A DNA stretch of 7,241 nt from Chloroflexota bacterium. Its GTDB lineage: Bacteria > Chloroflexota > Limnocylindria > QHBO01. The notes under the pieces were generated by a model. The model saw nothing but the letters and a program-made list of their open reading frames with translations, had not been told where the DNA came from and searched no databases. The stretch lies in NCBI GenBank assembly GCA_005882055.1, contig VBGQ01000019.1:2900-10140 (forward strand). Direction: 5' to 3'. The first letter of the stretch is position 1. Each line of letters starts with the position of its first letter. A program made the translations under genes and the position numbers. Positions 1 to 6,857 of the stretch are shown one piece after another.

Positions 1-1
1 C

Positions 2-397
2 CTCGTCCTGATCCTGCTGGTCGCCAACGCCGTGCAGCCCGCCATGACCGGCCCCGACAACTCGCTGCTGGGCGGCCTGATCATCATCGCCTCGCTCGTG
101 ATGGTGGACGGCCTGGTCGGCATGGGACGCGCACGGATACCGTTTCTCAACGAGCTGCTCGAGCCGAAGCCGACGGTGCTGGGTGAGGATGGAGCATGGC
201 TGCCAAAGGCCATGGAGCACGAGGACGTGACGCTCGAGGATGCCGAGATGGCCCTTCGCGAGCACGGGATCGCGGACATCGAGGATGTCCAGCTTGCCGT
301 CCTGGAGGCCGATGGCTCGATCAGCGTGGTCCCCAAGGATCGCGACGGGACGGGACGACGCCCTCGCCGGAGATTCAGGCTCCTGCGCAGGATCTGA
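2..397 (+). CDS. YetF/DUF421 family membrane protein, C-terminal part (5' end outside window)
   Basis: The reading frame is open from base 2 and ends at TGA 395-397, so the first methionine inside it is not the real start. The visible product begins in a hydrophobic segment (LVLILLVANAVQ), then has the family signature around AMTGPDNSLLGGL and a further membrane helix (LIIIASLVMVDGLVG). A soluble C-terminal domain follows: PTVLGEDG, then TLEDAEMALREHGI, then VQLAVLEADGSISVVPKD. This order of membrane helices followed by a small alpha/beta domain is typical of DUF421/YetF proteins, which sit in the cytoplasmic membrane. Their biochemical role is not well defined, so I assign none. The last 17 residues are strongly basic (RRPRRRFRLLRR), an extension beyond the usual domain end. 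The usual VQNA before the GPD motif reads VQPA here. The next gene starts 21 bases downstream on the same strand, so the two may be co-transcribed. Confidence 0.9.
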   Translation, partial: LVLILLVANAVQPAMTGPDNSLLGGLIIIASLVMVDGLVGMGRARIPFLNELLEPKPTVLGEDGAWLPKAMEHEDVTLEDAEMALREHGIADIEDVQLAVLEADGSISVVPKDRDGTGRRPRRRFRLLRRI

Positions 398-418
398 GTC
401 CCGCGCTAGCGGACAGCC

Positions 419-1540
419 GTGGCACGCCGATTGCGGCGGGCCCTCGCGATGACCAAGGCCAGCACCGCTCCTGCGACGTCCGCCCGCGAGGCGGGCCTGC
501 GCTACGTCACGGACGTGCGACCCGGGCTCCGTCGCATCCGCTCCGGACGCGGCTTCCGGTACCAGCGCCCGGATGGCTCGCCGCTCGCGGACCTCGAGCA
601 CAAGGCCTGGATCAAGCGGCTGGCGATCCCACCGGCGTGGCAGGACGTCTGGATCTGCCCCGACCGACGGGGCCACCTGCAGGCGACCGGCCGTGACGCC
701 CGGGGTCGCAAGCAGTATCGCTATCACCCCGACTGGCGCCGGAGGCGAGACGGAGTCAAATACGGGCGCTTGCTCGCCTTCGCGGGAGCACTACCACGCA
801 TTCGGCGCCGCGTGACCCGTGACCTGGGGCGCACCGGGCTCCCTCGCGAGAAGGTCCTGGCGGCCGTGGTGCGCCTGCTCGAAACCACGCTCCTGCGCGT
901 CGGCAATAGTGAGTACGCGCGGACCAATCGGTCCTACGGGCTCACGACCCTTCGCAGCCGTCACGTCACGGTGGGAAGCAGCCGAATCCGACTCCGCTTC
1001 ACCGGCAAGGGCGGCAAGGACACCGAGGCGACGCTGGAGGACCGGCGCCTGGTTCGGGTCATCGGGCGCCTGCAGGACCTGCCGGGACAGGAGCTGTTCC
1101 AGTACCTCGACGAGGACGGCGAGCCGCGCGCCATCGGCTCAGATGACGTCAACGCCTACCTGCAGGAGATCACCGGCACGGACTTCACCGCAAAGGATTT
1201 CCGGACCTGGGCCGGCAGCGTCCGAGCCGTCGAGGCGCTGCGATCGACCGATGAACCAGACCGCGATTCGGACGCCAGGCGAAACGTGGCGCAGGCCATC
1301 CGGCTGGTTGCCGATGAGCTGGGCAACACTCCGGCGGTCTCGAGGAACGCGTATATCCACCCCTCGATCATCGATGCCTACCTGGCGGGAGACCTCGCGG
1401 AGAAAGCAGGGTCGGGTGGGCAATCCGCGGGCAAGGGGCTCGGTTCGCTGAAGGCGCGTGAGGCCGACCTGGTCTCGCTCCTCCGTCGCAGGCGACCTCA
1501 GGCGGCTTCGGCCTCGAAGCGGTCGAGCGCGCGGCGATAG
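419..1540 (+). CDS. DNA topoisomerase IB (poxvirus/eukaryotic type)
   Basis: A type IB enzyme relaxes supercoils by nicking one strand through a 3'-phosphotyrosyl link. The 373-residue product has the small N-terminal domain (GLRYV at 26-30, PPAWQDVWICP at 71-81, GHLQATGRDARGRKQYRYHP at 85-104) and the catalytic domain. Active-site positions by family pattern: Arg160 (LLRVGN), Lys197 (TGKGGK), Arg262 (KDFRTWAG), Asn303 (LGNTP) and Tyr312 nucleophile (SRNAYIHP). The spacings 37/65/41/9 match those I recall for the Deinococcus radiodurans enzyme (137/174/239/280/289), which also has Asn where poxvirus enzymes have His. It should therefore be active. The start is uncertain: GTG 419 has only a weak GGA upstream, ATG 449 (residue 11) is an alternative, and the family homology begins near residue 25. 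The C-terminus ends in a basic tail (LLRRRRPQ onward) that overlaps the convergent TPR gene by 43 bases. Confidence 0.95.
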   Translation: MARRLRRALAMTKASTAPATSAREAGLRYVTDVRPGLRRIRSGRGFRYQRPDGSPLADLEHKAWIKRLAIPPAWQDVWICPDRRGHLQATGRDARGRKQYRYHPDWRRRRDGVKYGRLLAFAGALPRIRRRVTRDLGRTGLPREKVLAAVVRLLETTLLRVGNSEYARTNRSYGLTTLRSRHVTVGSSRIRLRFTGKGGKDTEATLEDRRLVRVIGRLQDLPGQELFQYLDEDGEPRAIGSDDVNAYLQEITGTDFTAKDFRTWAGSVRAVEALRSTDEPDRDSDARRNVAQAIRLVADELGNTPAVSRNAYIHPSIIDAYLAGDLAEKAGSGGQSAGKGLGSLKAREADLVSLLRRRRPQAASASKRSSARR

Positions 1541-1899
1541 TCCTCGCTCTCCGGCTTGAGGCGGACGGCCATTCGCAGGTGGCGGCGCGCAATCCGCCGG
1601 TGGCCGAGGCGCGCCTCCGAGACGCCCAGCCCGAAATGGGCGTAATGCGCGAGCGGGTCGCGATCCACGATCTCGCGGAACCGGTCTGCGGCCAGCGCAT
1701 GCGCGCCCTGGTTGAAGTAGGCCTGGCCAAGCGCCTCGAGGATCGAGGCCTTGCCCGGCTCCAGACGGCTGGCTCGCTCGAGGACGATGGCGGCCGCGCC
1801 GGGATGGCGTTGGGCGAGGAGCCTCGAACCGCGCTGGAAGAGCTCGTAGGCGGTGTCGCGCTCCTCCGCGTCTCCCGCGTCGCCCGGATGGGAAGCCAT
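1498..1899 (-). CDS. Small TPR-repeat protein
   Basis: This 133-residue protein consists almost entirely of three tetratricopeptide repeats, at about residues 17-50, 51-84 and 85-118. The closing prolines at 48, 82 and 116 (EPGK, DPLA, KPES) are exactly 34 residues apart. Typical TPR positions are visible: the repeats carry LxxALGQAYFNQG and HFGLGVSEARLG, followed by A..F/L helices. TPRs are protein-protein interaction scaffolds and the partner cannot be told from sequence. There is no signal peptide or membrane segment, so it is probably cytoplasmic. The N-terminus is acidic and polar (GDAGDAEERD). The start ATG 1897-1899 lies 5 bases after the stop of the nicotinate phosphoribosyltransferase gene, with no clear Shine-Dalgarno, which suggests same-transcript expression and perhaps translational coupling. 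Its 3' end overlaps the convergent topoisomerase gene. Confidence 0.85.
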   Translation of the reverse strand: MASHPGDAGDAEERDTAYELFQRGSRLLAQRHPGAAAIVLERASRLEPGKASILEALGQAYFNQGAHALAADRFREIVDRDPLAHYAHFGLGVSEARLGHRRIARRHLRMAVRLKPESEDYRRALDRFEAEAA

Positions 1900-1904
1900 G
1901 TGCG

Positions 1905-2960
1905 CTACGGGATCAGCTCGATGCGCTCGAGGCGCGGGTTCTCGGTGCGGCCGGGGATGCGGCCTCGCTTGGCGATCGGCTGCCCCTCGATCTCCTTCAG
2001 GTCCCCGGTGAAGTCGATGGGGCTCGCGTCGCTGATCGCCGATCCCACCGCGAACGAGTCGACCGGAGCACCCGCCTCCTTGAAGTACGCGACGCGATCG
2101 ACGTCGATGCCACCCGAGACGACGATTCGCACATGCTCGTGGCCGGCAAGATCGAGGCGAGCACGGACCTCCTTGACGAGATCGGCGGTGACGCGCCCAC
2201 GCTCCGACGGCGTGTCGAGACGAACGCCCCAGAGGCGATCGCCAAGGGCGTTTGCCACGCGCAGCGACTCTTCCGCCTCGTCCTTGAAGGTGTCGACCAG
2301 GGCGATGCGCGGGACATCGGCCTCGACGTCCCGGTCGAAGGCTTCCATGGCCCGCACCGTGTCACCGAAGATGAGCACCATGGCGTGCGGCATGGTGCCC
2401 GTCGGCGCGAGACCTGCCAGCCGCGCTCCGGCCGGCGTGGAGGCACCGATGCAGCCGCCGACCACGCTGGCGTAGTCCATCTGGTCGGCGATCGACGGAT
2501 GGACGTGACGGGCCCCGAAGCCGATCACCGGAATGGGCGCGGCGGCATCCACGATGCGTCGCGCGGCGGTCGCCCAGCCGGTCGACTGCGACAGGATCCC
2601 CAGGATCGCCGTCTCGTACAGCCCAAACGCCGAGTAGCGCGCGTTGACGCGCATCACCACCTCCTTGGAGGCGATGGCGTCGCCGTCGTGCAGTGATTCG
2701 ACCACCGGCGCCGGCTCGAGGTGCTTTCCGTTGCCCAGGATCTCGCGCAGGTAGGCGATCGCCTCCTCCGCTCCGCAGAGGATCGCGTCCGCGCGGCAGA
2801 AGACCTCCATGGTCACGACTGGGTCGAGCCCCTCCGCGGCCAGGATCCGGCGCGCGCGCTCGAAATAGACGTCAGCCGTCTCGCCCGACAGGACGTCGGC
2901 GGCCGGTTGGAATGGGGGCGTGCTCGTGCGACGCTCCGCGGAGACGGCGTCGGAGGTCAT
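1905..2960 (-). CDS. pncB: Nicotinate phosphoribosyltransferase (short, archaeal-like type)
   Basis: This is the first committed step of NAD salvage (Preiss-Handler): nicotinate + PRPP + ATP gives nicotinate mononucleotide. The 351 residues contain the expected order of motifs: an N-terminal beta domain (GETADVYFERARRIL at 26-40, the family's TDVYF...R pattern), FGARHVHP at 148-155, GGCIGASTPAGA at 168-179, GTMPHA at 188-193, LVDTFKDEAE at 221-230, RLDTPSERG at 247-255, VSGGID at 281-286 and AVGSAIS at 304-310. His192 in GTMPHA is the likely counterpart of the phosphorylatable His of Salmonella PncB (inference by motif). It is shorter than the roughly 390-residue Thermoplasma-type enzyme and much shorter than the bacterial PncB2 forms. 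Quinolinate phosphoribosyltransferase is a related fold, but the motif set and the TADVYF start fit NAPRT better. The start ATG is preceded by a -10-like TACACT only 8 bases away. The TPR gene follows after 5 bases. Confidence 0.9.
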   Translation of the reverse strand: MTSDAVSAERRTSTPPFQPAADVLSGETADVYFERARRILAAEGLDPVVTMEVFCRADAILCGAEEAIAYLREILGNGKHLEPAPVVESLHDGDAIASKEVVMRVNARYSAFGLYETAILGILSQSTGWATAARRIVDAAAPIPVIGFGARHVHPSIADQMDYASVVGGCIGASTPAGARLAGLAPTGTMPHAMVLIFGDTVRAMEAFDRDVEADVPRIALVDTFKDEAEESLRVANALGDRLWGVRLDTPSERGRVTADLVKEVRARLDLAGHEHVRIVVSGGIDVDRVAYFKEAGAPVDSFAVGSAISDASPIDFTGDLKEIEGQPIAKRGRIPGRTENPRLERIELIP

Positions 2961-2990
2961 GGCCCGGCAGTGTAGCAGTGGGTCCGGGCC
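2961..2990. repeat. Inverted repeat, 7-bp perfect arms, 16-base loop
   Basis: GGCCCGG (2961-2967) and CCGGGCC (2984-2990) are exact reverse complements flanking 16 bases that include the candidate -10. It lies between the stop of the gluzincin-like gene and the start of the NAPRT gene. No T-run follows, so it is not a textbook intrinsic terminator. In DNA this GC-rich such arms may arise by chance. Confidence 0.35.
2969..2974 (-). promoter_or_regulatory. Candidate -10 element (TACACT), possible leaderless promoter of the NAPRT gene
   Basis: On the minus strand TACACT fits the TANNNT -10 pattern and ends 8 bases before the ATG at 2960, so transcription would begin at or very near the start codon. 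No Shine-Dalgarno and no recognisable -35 at 17-base spacing are seen (the position reads CCGCCC). Leaderless genes with this arrangement are common in Actinobacteria and Deinococcus. A six-base match in a 50-base gap is weak evidence alone. Confidence 0.3.
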
Positions 2991-3010
2991 TGGGCGGACG
3001 GCGCGAAGGG

Positions 3011-4993
3011 CTACAAACGCGCGAATGAGGGCATCCAGCGACGGAGCCGTCGCAGCCCCAGGAGCACCCCGGCGGCCAGCACGGCCACCACCGCGGTAGC
3101 CGCCGCCAGGCGCACGACGCCCGCACCCTGTGCCCCGGCGTCGAGGTTGATGGCGCGCTCGATGCTCGCAGCGGCCGCACCCAGGTCACCCCCGGCAAAC
3201 AGTCCCGCCGCTTCGGCGAGGACAGCGCGCGGCTCCTGGCCCCCGAGCACCCCCAGGCGCTCGATGGGGTTGAGGCCATCGATCTGGTCGTCCGCGGCAC
3301 GGTACGCCTGGAGGAAGGCCAGCTCGGCATCCAGCTCGCGACGCGCTCCCACATCCCCGCCGTTCGTCCGCCAGCGCGCCACGAGGCGGTCGGGAGTGGA
3401 GAGACCCGCCTGGCGAGCCGCGGCCAGGAACCGATCGCGGTCCGCGAGCCAGGATTGCGCGGCGGTCACCGAGGCGATCGCGTCGTCGAAGCGCCACTCC
3501 TGCATCGCCTGCTGAACGGGCTTGGGCAGGCCCCAGTCGCCGGCCGCGGACCGCAGCCCGGCGTAGGCGGACCGAGCCCGAGCGCGGAGGTCGAGCAGCG
3601 CACCCGAGCTCGCCGGGAAGATCCGGGTTCGGAACGCATCATCGAGCACGGGGGCGCTCGCCCCCTCTTCGAGGTGGTCGAGGAGCTGCCGCGAGTCGAG
3701 CGGCTGCCCTGCAGCCAGCGCGGAGGTCGTGGCGTCCGTTGAGGTGCTGTCGTAGGCGGCAACACCTCGCGCCGCGCGTTGGACGACCGTCCTGAGGCCA
3801 TCCTCGCCGACCCGTTCGGCGAGGGCGTCGACGAAGGCCCACGAGGCGTCATAGGCCCACGAGCCTGTGCGGATGCTGTCCGCGGCCGAATCGCTGCCTG
3901 ACGGGCTCCAGCCGGCGAGCGGGAACGCCTCCGGGCTCGCCTCGAGTTGGCTCAACGCGGCGCGCGCGGGAACCGGGAGCGACAGCCGGCGCGCGACGAG
4001 GCCGGCGAGGTGCGACGCGAATCCCTCCCGGATCCAGCGCTCGGAGGCGAACTGCGGCCCGAACCAGACGTGAGCCACCTGGTGCAGGATCGTGAACGGC
4101 GCGGCATCGAGGGCAACCGCGATCTCCTGGGTTCCGGTCGCCGGCTCCGCCAACGGACCGATTCCGGAGGGCACCGATTCGGTGACCACCAGCGGCCCGA
4201 CACCAGCGTAGGGCAGCCCGATGGCGGCCTGCAGGGCCGGGAGCGCCTGGGCGATGAGCTCAAGCGTGCCCGCGCCCCAGGCCCGATCGTCGGCGAACGA
4301 TCGCACCCGCAGGTCCACGGTCCCTCCCGGCAGGGCCACCTGGCGACCAACCGCCACGTATTCGATGGACCCGGCCGCGATCACCATCGCCGACCAGCGG
4401 GCCGGGTCGCGAATCGGCCCGCTGCTGAGGGTCGGACCGTCCGGCGAGGTGCTGAGGGTGAGTGGCCCACCGATCACGCGTGGCGTGTACGTCGCGGGCA
4501 GGCGCAGCGAGACACTGGCCGCCGTTCCGAATCCCCAGACGGGGACCGTCACAGAGGAGGCACGCACGCGGACCTGCGGGTTGGCGCCGTCGGCGAGCCG
4601 ATAGCTGAGCGTGAACGCCGCCGAGCGCCGGTAGCGCAGCAGTGCCCGCAGCCGGATGGTGGCGACGGTCCGCGTGGGTCCGCGTGCGAGCGTCACTCGT
4701 AGCGGACCGCTGGCATCCCGCGCCGCCACCGCGGCGGCGCCCGCCTGCAGAGTGAGCGGCACGCTCCCGAAACTGCTGAATCCCGCGGCGGGATCGGGGG
4801 TCGTGTTGGTGAAGGTGGCGGAAACCGCGACGCTCACCTCGCCTTTTGCCGGATCGACGCGGTAGATCGCCCCCGTACGCAGGCTGTACGCGGTGGCCGC
4901 GCGCGCCGACCCGCCGCCAACGACCCCGGCCGCCACAAGCGCCATGGCGCAAGCACCCAGCCCGAGCTTCGAGAACGAGCCCCGCGCGCTCAT
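3011..4993 (-). CDS. Secreted, C-terminally anchored gluzincin (M1-like peptidase fold) protein with altered HExxH
   Basis: The 660-residue product has a Sec signal peptide: hydrophobic core 10-28, then SARA-AT with probable cleavage after Ala32. A beta-rich region at about 35-230 resembles the N-terminal domain of M1 aminopeptidases. A gluzincin-like segment follows: HQVAHVWFG at 304-312, then WIREGFASHLA at 320-330. In active members the first motif is HExxH; here the metal ligands His304, His308 and Glu323 are kept, but the catalytic Glu is Gln305. The His308-to-Glu323 spacing is 15, four shorter than classical M1 enzymes. Residues about 460-620 look helical and Ala-rich, with a TPR-like stretch near 588-620. 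A membrane helix at about 626-646 and a basic tail (RRLRRW) close the protein, so most of it should face outside. ATG 4993 overlaps the upstream gene's stop as ATGA, so it is probably translationally coupled. The protein may be a binding or scaffold protein rather than a protease. I do not recognise a characterised homologue. Confidence 0.75.
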   Translation of the reverse strand: MSARGSFSKLGLGACAMALVAAGVVGGGSARAATAYSLRTGAIYRVDPAKGEVSVAVSATFTNTTPDPAAGFSSFGSVPLTLQAGAAAVAARDASGPLRVTLARGPTRTVATIRLRALLRYRRSAAFTLSYRLADGANPQVRVRASSVTVPVWGFGTAASVSLRLPATYTPRVIGGPLTLSTSPDGPTLSSGPIRDPARWSAMVIAAGSIEYVAVGRQVALPGGTVDLRVRSFADDRAWGAGTLELIAQALPALQAAIGLPYAGVGPLVVTESVPSGIGPLAEPATGTQEIAVALDAAPFTILHQVAHVWFGPQFASERWIREGFASHLAGLVARRLSLPVPARAALSQLEASPEAFPLAGWSPSGSDSAADSIRTGSWAYDASWAFVDALAERVGEDGLRTVVQRAARGVAAYDSTSTDATTSALAAGQPLDSRQLLDHLEEGASAPVLDDAFRTRIFPASSGALLDLRARARSAYAGLRSAAGDWGLPKPVQQAMQEWRFDDAIASVTAAQSWLADRDRFLAAARQAGLSTPDRLVARWRTNGGDVGARRELDAELAFLQAYRAADDQIDGLNPIERLGVLGGQEPRAVLAEAAGLFAGGDLGAAAASIERAINLDAGAQGAGVVRLAAATAVVAVLAAGVLLGLRRLRRWMPSFARL

Positions 4994-5565
4994 CGGGCGG
5001 GTCCACGCAGCCAGGCGAGCGGGCTGCGCCGTGCACGCCGGGCGAGGGGCGGCTGCCAGGCCGGCATCTCGCCCTCGACCTCGAGCCGGTAGCCATCCAG
5101 CAAGGCCCTATTGCGTGGCGCGCGGCCGCTCCAGTCGGGCAGCACCGCACGATCCACAACCGCCGAGGCGGTCTCCTCGAGCAGCCGATCGGCCACCACG
5201 GTCAGGCGCACCAGGCCGCGCGCCAGCTCGGGGAGCGTTACCGCGGGCGCTGGGAGCTCGCTGACCAGCATCGGTCTGTCGTCGTCGGTCATCGCGAACT
5301 TCACGTATGGGTAGTCGAAGTTCGCCCGCAGCATGCGATGCAGGACCCGCTTGGGGATCTCCATCGCCTCCAGGCCGTAGTAGGCCCACAGGGAGAGCCC
5401 GATCCCCGAGACCCACGCGACGGTGACGCGGAGGTCGAAGCGGCGCTCCCCGTCGAGCACGACGTCCCGGCTGATCGCCTCGCTCCCCGCCGCCCCCGAA
5501 GCTCCGACCACCTCCACGCCGAGCTCGGCGAGCCAGGCGTCGATGGGCGGGACCGCCTCCCTCAC
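4990..5565 (-). CDS. YbjN / type III secretion chaperone-like small protein
   Basis: This is a 191-residue protein without signal peptide or membrane helix. The middle resembles the YbjN/T3SS-chaperone-like alpha/beta fold: beta strands at about 42-62 (FDLRVTVAWVSGIGLSLWAYY), a helix at 70-82 (IPKRVLHRMLRANFD), strands YPYVKFAMTDDDRPMLVSELP at 85-105, and a long helix LPELARGLVRLTVVADRLLEE at 111-131. The pattern of LLRxN, then xxKFxxxDD, then LxxELP, then a terminal helix is the basis of the call; sequence identity to named families is weak. Such proteins often act as small chaperones or regulators, but no partner is evident. The C-terminus (174-191) is basic and proline-rich. It starts at GTG 5563-5565, overlapping the glgC stop as GTGA, and its own stop overlaps the next start as ATGA, placing it in the middle of a coupled three-gene set. 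Confidence 0.65.
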   Translation of the reverse strand: MREAVPPIDAWLAELGVEVVGASGAAGSEAISRDVVLDGERRFDLRVTVAWVSGIGLSLWAYYGLEAMEIPKRVLHRMLRANFDYPYVKFAMTDDDRPMLVSELPAPAVTLPELARGLVRLTVVADRLLEETASAVVDRAVLPDWSGRAPRNRALLDGYRLEVEGEMPAWQPPLARRARRSPLAWLRGPAR

Positions 5566-6845
5566 GAGGCGACGGGCGAGGGCGCCGGATCGCGCCCATG
5601 GGTCACCGTCTCCCCCGAGTGGATGAGCCGCTTGCGACGGAAGTCCTCGCGGCGCACCCCCGGGTCGATCCGGCAGTTGCGCCCGATCTGGACGCCACCC
5701 GGCACCTGTGCCCGCTTGCCGACGAGGGTCAGGCCGGCGTACAGGCGCTCCGGCTCGCGACGGTTGGGGCGCAGGTCATCACCCGACCCGACGATCGCGC
5801 CAGCACCGATCTCGCAGTCCTTGTCGACGATCGCTCGGTCGAGCACCGCCCGCTGGCGGATGACGGTGTCGAACATCACGATCGAGTCGCGAACGACGGC
5901 GCCCTGCTCGACCATTACGCCCGGGGACAGGACGCTGTGCACGACCGTTCCGTGGATCACGCAGCCGTGGCTGATCATGCTTCGCTCGACCCGCGCCTCT
6001 GGACCGATGAGCGCCGGCGCGCGCTCCTCGCTCTTGGTGTAGATCAGCCAGGGGCGGTCGTACAGGTTGATGCCGGGGTGGTCCGAGACCAGGTCGAGGT
6101 TCGCCCGCCAGTAGCTCTCCACGGTGCCGACGTCCTCCCAGTAGCCGCCGTACTCGTAGCCGTAGACCCTCCGGCCGGAGTTGACCATGGCGGGCAGCAC
6201 GTCGCGCCCGAAATCGATCCGCTCCGGGGTCAGGGCGTCCAGCAGAGCCGGCAGGGAGAAGACGTACACGCCCATGCTCACCAGGTTCGAGGGCGGGTTG
6301 GGGGGCTTCTCGATGAAGGCGTTCACCCGCCCGTCGGAGTCCACATCGAGGATCCCGAAGCGATGCGCCTCCTCGATGGGGACGGTTCGGATGGCGACCG
6401 TCACGTCCGCCTGCTTGGACCGATGGAGGTCGAGGAAGGGCCGGTAGTCCATCTTGTAGACATGGTCGCCGGCGAGCACCAGGATCGCTTCAGGTGAGCG
6501 ATCGGTGACGAAATCGATGTTCTGCAGGACCGCGTCCGCGGTGCCCCGATACCAGTCACGCGCTCGGCCGCGGCCGAGATAGGGCTGCAGGAGGCTCACG
6601 CCGCCACGGGTGCGGTCAAGGTCCCAGGGCCGTCCCAGGCCGATGTGGTTCATCAGCGAGCGCGGGGCGTACTGGGTCAGGACGGCGACGTCGTCGAGCC
6701 CGGAGTTGACCGCGTTGCTCAGCGCGAAGTCGATGATCCGGTACTTGCCACCAAACGGCACGCCCGGCTTGGCGCGCACCTGAGACAGGATCGAGAGACG
6801 CTCCCCTTCACCCCCGGCGAGGATCAGCGTGAGGACCGATGGCAC
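5562..6845 (-). CDS. glgC: Glucose-1-phosphate adenylyltransferase (ADP-glucose pyrophosphorylase)
   Basis: It makes ADP-glucose from glucose-1-phosphate and ATP, the regulated first step of bacterial glycogen synthesis. The 427 residues are the normal bacterial length (E. coli about 431). Seen in order: nucleotide-binding LAGGEGERL at 9-17, RAKPGVPFGGKYRIIDF at 24-40 (Lys34 corresponds to E. coli Lys39 of the activator site), WYRGTADAV at 98-106, LAGDHVYKMDY at 124-134 with the catalytic Asp127, FIEKP at 177-181 (glucose-1-phosphate Lys180), and GYWEDVGT at 234-241. From about 275 a left-handed beta-helix follows, with hexapeptide-like turns (ALIGPEARVERSMISHG, VVRDSIVMFDTVI, AIVDKDCEIGAGAIVG). 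The start is GTG 6843-6845, giving the standard N-terminus just before the LAGG loop. A TAGAAT -10-like box lies 6 bases upstream. No other glg genes are inside the window. The stop overlaps the next gene. Confidence 0.96.
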   Translation of the reverse strand: MPSVLTLILAGGEGERLSILSQVRAKPGVPFGGKYRIIDFALSNAVNSGLDDVAVLTQYAPRSLMNHIGLGRPWDLDRTRGGVSLLQPYLGRGRARDWYRGTADAVLQNIDFVTDRSPEAILVLAGDHVYKMDYRPFLDLHRSKQADVTVAIRTVPIEEAHRFGILDVDSDGRVNAFIEKPPNPPSNLVSMGVYVFSLPALLDALTPERIDFGRDVLPAMVNSGRRVYGYEYGGYWEDVGTVESYWRANLDLVSDHPGINLYDRPWLIYTKSEERAPALIGPEARVERSMISHGCVIHGTVVHSVLSPGVMVEQGAVVRDSIVMFDTVIRQRAVLDRAIVDKDCEIGAGAIVGSGDDLRPNRREPERLYAGLTLVGKRAQVPGGVQIGRNCRIDPGVRREDFRRKRLIHSGETVTHGRDPAPSPVAS

Positions 6846-6851
6846 CCGCCG

Positions 6852-6857
6852 ATTCTA
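6852..6857 (-). promoter_or_regulatory. Candidate -10 element (TAGAAT), possible leaderless promoter of glgC
   Basis: On the minus strand TAGAAT matches the TATAAT consensus at five of six positions and ends 6 bases before the GTG start of glgC. A transcript from it would begin at about the start codon. GGCGG directly abuts the GTG, too close for a normal Shine-Dalgarno. No -35 hexamer is recognisable (ACGGCG at 17-base spacing). It is one of the few A/T-rich hexamers in the gap, which raises confidence slightly. Confidence 0.4.

Noticed and set aside
1579..2475. Open plus-strand frame of 298 codons antisense to the TPR and NAPRT genes
   Set aside because: It lies opposite two genes with recognisable families, its translation is Arg/Ser/Pro/Ala-rich with no domain pattern, and long antisense frames are expected at this GC content.
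4940..4993. Possible lipobox LGAC at residues 12-15 of the gluzincin-like protein
   Set aside because: Cys15 lies before most of the hydrophobic core, which continues to about residue 28 and ends in a good ARA-A signal peptidase I site. The protein also has its own C-terminal anchor.
4846..6042. Open plus-strand frame of 398 codons antisense to glgC and the YbjN-like gene
   Set aside because: It is opposite unmistakable GlgC coding sequence, low-complexity and Arg/Pro-rich, and has no recognisable motif.
5598..6497. Open plus-strand frame of 299 codons inside glgC
   Set aside because: It is rich in His, Asp, Val and Gly (DDRSVEHRPLADDGVEHHD), the usual mirror of GC-rich coding DNA; GlgC on the other strand explains the sequence.
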